Source: Treponema sp. (lineage in GTDB: Bacteria; Spirochaetota; Spirochaetia; Treponematales; Breznakiellaceae). From it: DNA of 8,388 nt. This document shows, in pieces, positions 1 to 5,605 of this stretch (position 1 is the stretch's first letter; every line of letters starts with the position of its first letter). A program made the translations under genes and the position numbers. The notes beneath the pieces are model-generated. The model did no database searches. It was given only the letters and a program-made list of their open reading frames with translations, and was not told where the DNA came from. The stretch is from NCBI GenBank assembly GCA_009785545.1, contig WQWD01000095.1:1-8388 (forward strand). Direction: 5' to 3'.

Positions 1-1
1 A

Positions 2-745
2 ATAAAAAGGTTTGAAGAAAGTCAAAAAAAGTTTATAGCAGAAGCAACCGAGCTTCTTAAAATCGAAGAGGCGGAAAAAGCTGAAAAACTGAAAAAGGCA
101 CAGGAAAACCCGCCCGAGCCGCCGCCCCCTGAATCTGAGGAGGAGACCAAGAAGAAGGCAGAGGCGGTCGATGAAACAGAAAAGCTGCGGAGAGAAACAG
201 AAGCAACCGAGCTTCTTAAAATCGAAGAGGCGGAAAAAGCTGAAAAACTGAAAAAGGCACAGGAAAACCCGCCCGAATCTGAGAAGAAGGCAGAATCAGT
301 GGATGAAGAAGAAAAGCTGCGGAGAGAAGATGTGATGAAAGATTTAAAAAAGTCACAACAAGAAGCGGCTGCGCAAAGATCGGGTAAATTCCGCAGTTTT
401 GATGACCCCGAAGAATTCGCCGAATTCCTTAAAATGCATGAAGCGGATAAAGTAAGATGGCAAAGGGAAGATGCGGAGAAAAAAGAAAGATTGCGGAGGG
501 AAAAGGCGGAAGAGAAAGAAAGATTGCGGAGGGAAAAGGAAAACCCGCCGCCGCCGCTGACCAAAGAGCAGGAAGAAGAAAAAAAGATGCGTTGGGCACG
601 CGGTGAAATAAAGCGGTTTGAAAAACTGTTGGAAGGCTCTTATGATACCGAAGACGGGAAAAAGTTAAAAAAACTGTATAGCGACATGTTGAAACTGATG
701 AAAGAAGAATACCCGGGATGGGATGACCCAAAATGGGATGATTAA
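2..745 (+). CDS. Charged coiled-coil-like repeat protein, N-terminus missing
   Basis: The frame is open from the left edge to the TAA at 743-745, so the gene begins outside the window; the first ATG in frame (299) lies inside the repeats and is not a credible start. The visible 247 residues are dominated by Glu, Lys, Arg and Ala with short Pro breaks (ENPPEPPPPE, ENPPPPLTKE), as in long charged helices or coiled coils. A 53-residue unit (ATELLKIEEAEKAEKLKKAQ...) occurs twice, and an 11-residue EKERLRREK unit is repeated later. The C-terminus is less repetitive and ends in an aromatic-acidic motif, YPGWDDPKWDD. I see no signal peptide, membrane helix or catalytic motif. It is separated from the next gene by a terminator and a new promoter, so it is probably not part of the fibre locus. 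I do not recognise the family; function unknown. Confidence 0.75.
   Translation: MKRFEESQKKFIAEATELLKIEEAEKAEKLKKAQENPPEPPPPESEEETKKKAEAVDETEKLRRETEATELLKIEEAEKAEKLKKAQENPPESEKKAESVDEEEKLRREDVMKDLKKSQQEAAAQRSGKFRSFDDPEEFAEFLKMHEADKVRWQREDAEKKERLRREKAEEKERLRREKENPPPPLTKEQEEEKKMRWARGEIKRFEKLLEGSYDTEDGKKLKKLYSDMLKLMKEEYPGWDDPKWDD
39..276 (+). repeat. In-frame tandem duplication, 79-bp identical copies
   Basis: Positions 39-117 and 198-276 are identical over 79 bp, with a period of 159 bp (53 codons). The similarity continues imperfectly, with in-frame deletions, into 131-196 versus 275-328 (ESE...KKAE..VDE.EKLRRE). The identity at third codon positions points to a recent duplication. Confidence 0.9.
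482..539 (+). repeat. Short in-frame tandem repeat, 33-bp period
   Basis: A 25-bp sequence at 482-506 recurs at 515-539, encoding two EKERLRREK units 11 residues apart. This is a helical, charged repeat within the partial gene and differs from the 53-residue repeat upstream. Confidence 0.8.
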
Positions 746-789
746 AAAACTGCCCTCTTTTTCGGATTTTCGGAAAGGGGGTGTTTTTT
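744..789 (+). terminator. Intrinsic terminator of the partial charged-protein gene
   Basis: Stem CCCTCTTTTT (753-762) pairs with GGAAAGGGGG (772-781), with some G-U pairs and a 9-nt loop. It is followed by TGTTTTTTATG. An A tract at 744-749 can pair with the T tract, so it could also work on the other strand. It starts right at the stop codon. Confidence 0.75.
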
Positions 790-840
790 ATGTTTTTGCA
801 GTTTGTTTTCCCCTGATTTAAGCGTTTAATTTGAGTTTAA

Positions 841-976
841 CAGTAAAAATACTCAGTAAATACTCAAAACACAACAAAAAGTATTCGTTGTAACAAAAGT
901 GAAGCAGTAAAAAGCAGTGATTTTCTTTGACATTTACACTGTTTTGTGATATTATAACATTGTCAAAACATACTCA
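841..976 (+). promoter_or_regulatory. Repeated CAGTAAA / TACTCA motifs around the first promoter
   Basis: CAGTAAA occurs at 841, 854 and 905, and TACTCA at 850, 861 and 971. The tightest part reads CAGTAAAAATACTCAGTAAA at 841-860 and continues with a second TACTCA, giving an 11-bp period. One TACTCA lies just past the expected transcription start. The arrangement could be an operator or activator site; no known regulator motif is recognised. Confidence 0.35.
927..955 (+). promoter_or_regulatory. Sigma-A promoter for the exported-protein genes
   Basis: A consensus -35 TTGACA (927-932) lies 17 bp before TATTAT (950-955), and TG at 947-948 makes an extended -10. Transcription would start near 962, leaving a leader of about 90 nt that contains two AAGCGCAA repeats (981-988, 999-1006). 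This is the best promoter in the window and suggests strong expression of the 1051-3773 genes. Confidence 0.8.
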
Positions 977-1050
977 ACTTAAGCGCAATCCCCATCACAA
1001 GCGCAAGACAATCAAAAAAGTATTGAAAGAATTATTGGAGGAGGGTAGTT

Positions 1051-1776
1051 ATGAGAAAACACAGATTCGGACTCAACCATAGAAAATTTCTTTTAAAACA
1101 AAGGTTTGCAATCAGTATTGTGGCGTTTTTTCTCATAACACTCGTTTCAGGCGCGGCATTCGCTTTTACAGGCGGACATCTGGCATTTACGGGAACAGTC
1201 AGTGTTGATATGAATTCATTGCAATCGTATCTGCACGATTTCCCTCAAGGCACGATAAATACCACGCCCGGAACATTCGCGCCCCCTCCCGAAGGCTCGT
1301 ATCCTCCCGTAACATCAAACCCGGAGATGCCGGATATCAACACAAATCCGGAAAGCCCGATTGTTGAATCCCCACCCGAACAATGGCGCCCGGATGAAGG
1401 TTTGGGAAACAACAATAACGATGATTCGGAGAATCAAGAGCCGAATGACAACGAAAATCAAGAAGAAACCGATGAGAAAAAAGAAGAAAACCACGAAAAC
1501 GAAGAAGAAGCAGAGGAAAATGAAGAAATCCCTGAACCTGAAGAAGAAAAAGACATGAACGAAAACGAAAATCAAAACCAAGAAGAACAACAAGAAGAAT
1601 CGCCTGAAGAAAGCGAAGAAACCGTAAATGACAGTCAGGAAGACGAAATTACAGAAAATACCGAAACCGAAACACAGCCGGAAGAATCAATCGAAGAACC
1701 AACATCGGAAGAACCGGAAACCGATACTGATGGGGATAGTATTTCCGAGGGTGAAATTAGCTTCGATGAGGACTGA
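1051..1776 (+). CDS. SipW-type exported acidic protein without a TasA core
   Basis: 241 residues; start fixed by GGAGGAGGG at 1037-1045. A basic N-terminus (residues 1-18) and hydrophobic helix (19-36) end in GAAFA, with cleavage expected after Ala38. The next residues, FTGGHLAFTGTVSVDM, match the first mature segment of the TasA-like proteins downstream. After that there is no beta domain: a Pro-rich linker (about 70-115) leads to an Asn/Gln-rich tail (about 120-241) that is nearly half Glu and Asp. No membrane anchor or sortase motif is visible, so the mature protein should be released or held through its partners. It is the first gene after the strong promoter and is 45 bp from the next. 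By analogy with TapA, whose N-terminal strand joins TasA fibres, it may cap, initiate or decorate a fibre (inference). Cation binding by the acidic tail is another possibility. Confidence 0.8.
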   Translation: MRKHRFGLNHRKFLLKQRFAISIVAFFLITLVSGAAFAFTGGHLAFTGTVSVDMNSLQSYLHDFPQGTINTTPGTFAPPPEGSYPPVTSNPEMPDINTNPESPIVESPPEQWRPDEGLGNNNNDDSENQEPNDNENQEETDEKKEENHENEEEAEENEEIPEPEEEKDMNENENQNQEEQQEESPEESEETVNDSQEDEITENTETETQPEESIEEPTSEEPETDTDGDSISEGEISFDED

Positions 1777-1821
1777 AAATCATAAAATAAAGTCGGCGAA
1801 AAAATAAAAGGAGGAATATTT

Positions 1822-2391
1822 ATGAAAAAAAGGCATTTGACCGCAATCACAATACTTTTTGCATTGGTATTCCTTGCCGGCTCAGCATTTGCGTTTGTGT
1901 CAGCAGGACCCATATTTCTGAATGGTACGGCAAATGTAAATGCTTCATTGCAATTGCTGATAGTTCAGGTTGATACCGCCTACAGCACGATGTCCCAACC
2001 GTGGATTAACCCTTCTGTTCTTACGTCTGATTTTTCAGGCAGCTTGGGTTCCTTATTTGTCGAACATTATGCCAAATTCGACAACCCTTTCCAATATGTG
2101 GAGTGGAGATTTTGGATAGAGAATGTCGGCACAATTCCGGCTCGAATCACCCAAGTTAATTTTGAAGAATTGACAAATTCGCTTTATCAAGGATTCGATT
2201 GGGGCTTTGACATCCAAGTTGATCAAAGCTTGATGGGAACTGTAGTTGAACCCGGCGATAAAGTTGAAATGGTAATCCGAGTGGATTGGAATCCCGATTT
2301 AACATTCTTAAATTTTGACTCGTTCCTTGGTCTTGGTGACCCCGAGCATAAATTTCAAACTCAATTGCATTATACAGCGGCTTATAATTAG
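1822..2391 (+). CDS. TasA/CalY-like secreted protein, first paralogue
   Basis: 189 residues; start fixed by AAGGAGG at 1808-1814. A SipW-type signal peptide (1-24, ending LAGSAFA) is followed by FVSAGPIFLNGTANVNASL, the N-terminal strand shared by this gene set. The mature part shows the two landmarks I find in all three small paralogues: IENVGTIPA (about 99-107) at the end of one strand, and VEPGD (about 142-146) opening another, followed by VEMVIRV. This matches the TasA/camelysin-type beta-sandwich, which forms extracellular fibres in Bacillus and related bacteria. It ends directly after the last strand without an anchor. It is more divergent than the next two paralogues, with more aromatic residues (QYVEWRFWIE). 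Probably a minor fibre subunit; the exact role is inferred. Confidence 0.82.
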   Translation: MKKRHLTAITILFALVFLAGSAFAFVSAGPIFLNGTANVNASLQLLIVQVDTAYSTMSQPWINPSVLTSDFSGSLGSLFVEHYAKFDNPFQYVEWRFWIENVGTIPARITQVNFEELTNSLYQGFDWGFDIQVDQSLMGTVVEPGDKVEMVIRVDWNPDLTFLNFDSFLGLGDPEHKFQTQLHYTAAYN

Positions 2392-2453
2392 TCCGCACTA
2401 ATAATTAAAATTATAAAAAAATAAAAAATTATAAAAAATGGAGGAAATAAATC

Positions 2454-2999
2454 ATGAAAAATAAAAAGCGTTTAAACATCCTTGTAGCAGCATTTACCGT
2501 AATCTTTTTAGCAGGCAGCGTATTTGCCTTCACAGCAGCAGGTCCATTGCTTTTCAGCGGTACAGCCAATGTTAATGCCAGCTTGCGCGTAGCAATAAAC
2601 AGCCAAGAAACAAAAGTAACCTATGCAGATAATGTCGGCATCATCTTCGAAGATATCGTTTACTCTGTACCTTCTATCCCCAATTTCTATGATGTAGCTA
2701 CCATGGGCGTTGCCTTCACAGGCATGGGCAACAGAGTTGAAGTTGAATTCGAAGTAGAAAATATCGGAACAATGCCCGCAACCGTAACCGGTTTTGAAGT
2801 AACAGACGTATTGCGCACCCAAGATGACCGCTTTACAATCACCCAAGTCAGCAACAACGGCGATGCCGTAACTCTTCAACCGGGCGAAACCACTCGTCTC
2901 ACCTTGGTATTCGCGCTTGACCATACTAATATCGGCAATGAATATATCACAGAACAAATGCTCTTTGAATTCGCACTTGAGTATGTTCCTGCTGAATAG
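2454..2999 (+). CDS. TasA/CalY-like secreted protein, possible major fibre subunit
   Basis: 181 residues; GGAGGA at 2440-2445 sets the start. Signal peptide 1-25 (ending AGSVFA), then FTAAGPLLFSGTANVNASL. Core landmarks are VEVEFEVENIGTMPA (about 95-109) and LQPGETTRLTLVF (about 141-153), with a final strand FEFALEYVPAE. These fit the TasA/camelysin family, secreted through a dedicated SipW peptidase and assembled into matrix fibres. There are no cysteines in the mature chain and no anchor. The gene is followed by a perfect 11-bp GC hairpin (3052-3087), which could protect the 3' end of this message or reduce readthrough. That placement is what one expects for the most abundant subunit, but abundance cannot be seen directly. 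A metalloprotease activity, once ascribed to camelysin, is not supported here: no HExxH motif. Confidence 0.85.
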   Translation: MKNKKRLNILVAAFTVIFLAGSVFAFTAAGPLLFSGTANVNASLRVAINSQETKVTYADNVGIIFEDIVYSVPSIPNFYDVATMGVAFTGMGNRVEVEFEVENIGTMPATVTGFEVTDVLRTQDDRFTITQVSNNGDAVTLQPGETTRLTLVFALDHTNIGNEYITEQMLFEFALEYVPAE

Positions 3000-3051
3000 T
3001 CGTATCAACGAATCGTATATTAATATAATCTCTTAATAAGCAGAATTCATG

Positions 3052-3090
3052 CGGCGTGGCGGTTTACTCCTTTCTTCCGCCACGCCGTTT
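3052..3090 (+). terminator. GC-rich hairpin between two fibre-subunit genes
   Basis: CGGCGTGGCGG (3052-3062) and CCGCCACGCCG (3077-3087) form a perfect 11-bp stem with a 14-nt loop, followed by only TTT then CTCC. The weak U tract suggests partial termination or mRNA 3'-end protection rather than a full stop, since the next gene has no obvious promoter of its own. Confidence 0.6.
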
Positions 3091-3140
3091 CTCCGAAAAT
3101 GAATACAAAATAAAATAAAATTTTTAGGGAGGTAATAACG

Positions 3141-3773
3141 GTGAAAAATAAAAAAAGATTAAACATAATTGTAGCGGTATTTGCATTAACATTCATAGCA
3201 GGCGGCGTATTTGCCTTCACATCAGCAGGTCCGTTGCTTTTCGGCGGTGCTGCCAATGTTAATGCCAGCTTAAAACTGATAATTGATGATTACGAAATTT
3301 TGCAAGGCAACGATTTGGGACATCAAATAACCCCGAGAGACGGGCATTTTAATTGGGGCGGCGGCGGACGCGGAAGCGGCACCGGCACCAACACATCTGT
3401 TGATTGGGAAATCGGCGGAGTAGACGATTTCGGAAGACAAATCGGTCCCGGTTTCACAAGACCCGGTCAAGTTTTTCAAGTAAGATTTGATATCTTCAAT
3501 TCAGGCACAATGCCCGCATCTGTTGATTCCATAGCACCTGTCGGCTTTAACTTCAACAATATCAGCAGCACACCCGAAGGCGCGAATCTCTCCCAAGAAC
3601 ATCTCAATATGGACATCTCAGGAGAACTTGCAACGCCAGGAACAGTTCTGCAACCGGGCGAAAGAAGAAGCTTTATATTTACCCTTGATACAATAGGCAT
3701 GACTTCAGATACACACTATGTGGCAGGAAATACAACCGGAAGAATCGAACTGACATATTCACCGGCGCAATAG
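3141..3773 (+). CDS. TasA/CalY-like secreted protein with a Gly-rich loop
   Basis: 210 residues, starting with GTG at 3141 behind AGGGAGG (3126-3132); the position is confirmed by the MKNKKRLNI leader shared with the gene at 2454. Signal peptide 1-25, then FTSAGPLLFGGAANVNASL. Landmarks are VRFDIFNSGTMPA (about 114-126) and LQPGERRSFIFTL (about 170-182), ending RIELTYSPAQ. It differs from its neighbour by an insertion near residues 71-92, NWGGGGRGSGTGTNTS, probably a flexible exposed loop between early strands. The leader and first strand are about 84% identical in DNA to those of the gene at 2454 (hand count over 129 nt), whereas the bodies are strongly diverged. Likely an accessory fibre subunit expressed below the preceding gene because of the hairpin between them (inference). 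Confidence 0.83.
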   Translation: MKNKKRLNIIVAVFALTFIAGGVFAFTSAGPLLFGGAANVNASLKLIIDDYEILQGNDLGHQITPRDGHFNWGGGGRGSGTGTNTSVDWEIGGVDDFGRQIGPGFTRPGQVFQVRFDIFNSGTMPASVDSIAPVGFNFNNISSTPEGANLSQEHLNMDISGELATPGTVLQPGERRSFIFTLDTIGMTSDTHYVAGNTTGRIELTYSPAQ

Positions 3774-3864
3774 AGAAGCAGATAGTTAAATCTTCACAAT
3801 GTTTTCGGCATAAATTTATTCCTAAAATTCAATGATTTAAATCTTTCTATTATGTATGATATGA

Positions 3865-3946
3865 AATTTTTATATCAATAATAAAGACCGTATTTATATA
3901 AAACTGCCAAAATTTCGCCCCAAAACAACAATAATTTTTATATCAA
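3865..3946 (+). repeat. 14-bp direct repeat upstream of the signal peptidase gene
   Basis: AATTTTTATATCAA occurs at 3865-3878 and 3933-3946, 68 bp apart, in an AT-rich 252-bp gap without coding signal. It could be a pair of regulator sites or chance in AT-rich DNA. Confidence 0.4.
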
Positions 3947-3971
3947 GACAAAATATGGCTAAAAACCTTCT

Positions 3972-4000
3972 TTGATATTGCGCCGCAGCTTATGTATTTT
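3972..4000 (+). promoter_or_regulatory. Possible promoter for the signal peptidase gene
   Basis: TTGATA (3972-3977) and TATTTT (3995-4000) are 17 bp apart, with TG directly before the -10. Transcription would begin near 4007, just ahead of the ribosome binding site. There is no clear terminator after the gene ending at 3773, so readthrough is also possible. Confidence 0.35.
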
Positions 4001-4010
4001 ATATATTTAT

Positions 4011-4016
4011 AGGAGG
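4011..4016 (+). promoter_or_regulatory. Ribosome binding site that fixes the signal peptidase start
   Basis: AGGAGG lies 9 nt before ATG 4026. The same frame is open back to a TTG at 3972, but that would place this perfect site inside the gene, so 4026 is the start. Confidence 0.85.
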
Positions 4017-4025
4017 TTTTTTCCT

Positions 4026-5213
4026 ATGAAAAACAAAAATTCATTATACGCCTTGTTTGTATGCGTTTCGCTTATGATTATGCAATTTGTATTTTTGCTT
4101 ATCCCGGGTCGAAACGTAGTAATTTTTGGTCAATTTATTCGACCGACAATTTATATTGTATTGGTAACTTGTTGTATTTTATACTTGGGCAGGAGCAGAC
4201 ATCATATCAGAAAAGCTTATCAAGCAAATGTTGCGGCAATACTCGCTTTTATCCTTTATGCCTTTATGATAATAATGCTTTCATGGATATTCACGGGCGG
4301 ACGCAATGCCATGATTCCGAGTGCTTCGGCGGTTATCCGCAATATATGGAGTTTGGCAATACCTCTTATACTCGGCGAATATCTGCGGTTCAGACTTATT
4401 AAAGGGGCAAGGGGCAAGCACAAAATCTTTATAATCGTGATTATAAGCCTGACCTATGCCTTTTTGAATCTGGAGGAATTGAGGATTCTTTTATTTAATC
4501 CAAGCCCTGATATACTCAATTTTTTGTTCGGTTCACTTTTGCCCTCGCTTACAATCAGTGTTGTTGTGTCCTTTGTTGCTTTGCAAGGCAGTTTTTTCTC
4601 GGTTGCTCTTGTGAGCTTTATATATAATCTGGGCGGCTCGTTTTCGCCTTTTCTGCCCAATATAGAGCGGCTTGTGTGGTCTTTGGTGGTTTGTATGCTC
4701 GCTTTTGTGGTCGGGGTAATATATTATTATATAGTTGACAGCGGCAGTTCAGACCGACGCAAGAAAACAGTGCGCCGCGCAGCTGGACAGAAATCCAAAA
4801 ACCCGGTTGTCACAGGAATTTGGATGTTCTCAACAGGACTTTTGGTGGCATTTGTTCTTGGATTCTTCCCCATCTACCCCATAGTTGTTTTAACGGGTTC
4901 GATGACCGGAACAATAGACAAATACAGCATGGTCGTTATGCGCAGGATACCGGAAGGAGAGGCATTTGCGCGTGTCCAAATCGGCGATATTCTGCATTTT
5001 AATTACCGAAGCTTGGAAGTCATTCACAGGGTAATTGATTTTTCGATTAACGAAGAAGGCGTAAGAGAATATATCACGCAAGGGGATGCCAACGAATCCC
5101 GCGACCCGTTGCCGCTTGCTCAAGAAGATGTATTGGGTACGCCAATATTTAATATACCGTTTATCGGTTATCCCAATGTAAAGTGGCGTGAGTTCATGAG
5201 CGGCGGACTCTGA
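4026..5213 (+). CDS. sipW: SipW-like signal peptidase I with polytopic N-terminus
   Basis: 395 residues. The C-terminal part (about 260-395) is a family S26B signal peptidase: one membrane helix (about 262-284), the serine box LTGSM with nucleophile Ser292, then IGDILHFNY, VIHRVI with His334 in place of the lysine of ordinary SipS-type enzymes, and QGDAN...RD with Asp354 and Asp360. The Ser-His arrangement is typical of SipW and ER-type peptidases, which remove signal peptides from TasA-class proteins; five such substrates are encoded around it. Ordinary SipW is about 190 residues. Here about 240 extra N-terminal residues form roughly eight hydrophobic helices (near 5-27, 30-54, 64-90, 101-122, 128-150, 161-187, 188-210, 214-238). 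The usual C-terminal membrane helix is absent. The role of the N-terminal domain is unknown; it may position substrates or partners. Confidence 0.88.
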   Translation: MKNKNSLYALFVCVSLMIMQFVFLLIPGRNVVIFGQFIRPTIYIVLVTCCILYLGRSRHHIRKAYQANVAAILAFILYAFMIIMLSWIFTGGRNAMIPSASAVIRNIWSLAIPLILGEYLRFRLIKGARGKHKIFIIVIISLTYAFLNLEELRILLFNPSPDILNFLFGSLLPSLTISVVVSFVALQGSFFSVALVSFIYNLGGSFSPFLPNIERLVWSLVVCMLAFVVGVIYYYIVDSGSSDRRKKTVRRAAGQKSKNPVVTGIWMFSTGLLVAFVLGFFPIYPIVVLTGSMTGTIDKYSMVVMRRIPEGEAFARVQIGDILHFNYRSLEVIHRVIDFSINEEGVREYITQGDANESRDPLPLAQEDVLGTPIFNIPFIGYPNVKWREFMSGGL

Positions 5214-5281
5214 CAACGCCCATCGCATTCAAAACAACAGCTGTTCCGACATTTTAAGCCGTTTCGGCAACGATTTTTGAC

Positions 5282-5570
5282 TTATTCCCCGGGAAATAGC
5301 CCCGGTTATATCGAAAAGAAGCGAAAAAAGGCGGTTATTTCCCGGGAAATGCAGGTTTTTGTCTTTAAAAAGCAGATATTTTCCGGGAAATAAAAAAATC
5401 CCAAAATCTCATAAAAATTATTTTCCGTAAGCTTCGGGAAATATTGGCAGGGTTTAATTATTACCCGGGAAATGAATTCTGACGATATGACATAAAAACA
5501 CAAAAGATTATTATTACCCGGGAAATAAACATGCCTTTTCGGCAAAAATTGAGTATTCCCCGGGAAATAG
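5282..5570 (+). repeat. Seven helically spaced CCCGGGAAAT palindromes
   Basis: This 392-bp gap (5214-5605) has no credible gene but carries seven copies of a motif with consensus TTATTNCCCGGGAAATA. Palindrome centres fall at 5290/5291, 5343/5344, 5384/5385, 5435/5436, 5466/5467, 5519/5520 and 5561/5562. CGGGAAAT is present in all seven, always in the same orientation; the left arm varies, and copy 2 is a perfect 14-bp palindrome (ATTTCCCGGGAAAT, 5337-5350). Copies 3 and 4 have the left arms TTCC and CTTC. Spacings are 53, 41, 51, 31, 53 and 42 bp, close to 5, 4, 5, 3, 5 and 4 helical turns, so all copies would face one side of the DNA. I found no other intergenic copy here. Likely a cooperative protein-binding array controlling the gene at 5606; the protein is unknown. 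Confidence 0.9.
5487..5514 (+). promoter_or_regulatory. Possible promoter inside the palindrome array
   Basis: ATGACA (5487-5492) lies 16 bp before TATTAT (5509-5514). Palindrome copy 6 (centre 5519/5520) would then cover the transcription start and copy 5 (centre 5466/5467) would sit upstream of the -35. This is the placement of repressor and activator sites. Confidence 0.4.
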
Positions 5571-5605
5571 TTTCGGAAAATGGCTGAAAAAGGCGTAAAT
5601 CGGAA

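Noticed and set aside
22..564. Ser/Phe-rich open frame on the minus strand
   Set aside because: It is the mirror of GAA/AAG-rich codons and of the internal repeats on the plus strand. It has no ribosome binding site or recognisable domain.
1315..1593. Phe/Val/Ile-rich, membrane-like frame on the minus strand
   Set aside because: It is the complement of the Glu/Asn-rich tail of the gene at 1051; the apparent hydrophobicity is a codon artefact.
2050..2070. Spo0A-like box (TTGTCGAA) at about 2056, with a similar one near 5763
   Set aside because: Both lie inside coding sequence away from promoters, so they are probably chance.
5258..5278. Terminator after the signal peptidase gene (GCCG-TTT-CGGC)
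   Set aside because: The stem is 4 bp and the T run is separated by AACGA, so it is too weak to call.
5306..5545. 79-codon frame on the minus strand across the palindrome array
   Set aside because: The palindromes fall in different reading frames (YFPGN, ISRVI, FPENI), with no ribosome binding site and no protein repeat logic. DNA-level phasing explains the region better.
5282..5570. CRISPR array
   Set aside because: Repeats are only about 10-17 bp, spacings vary from 31 to 53 bp and no cas gene is present.
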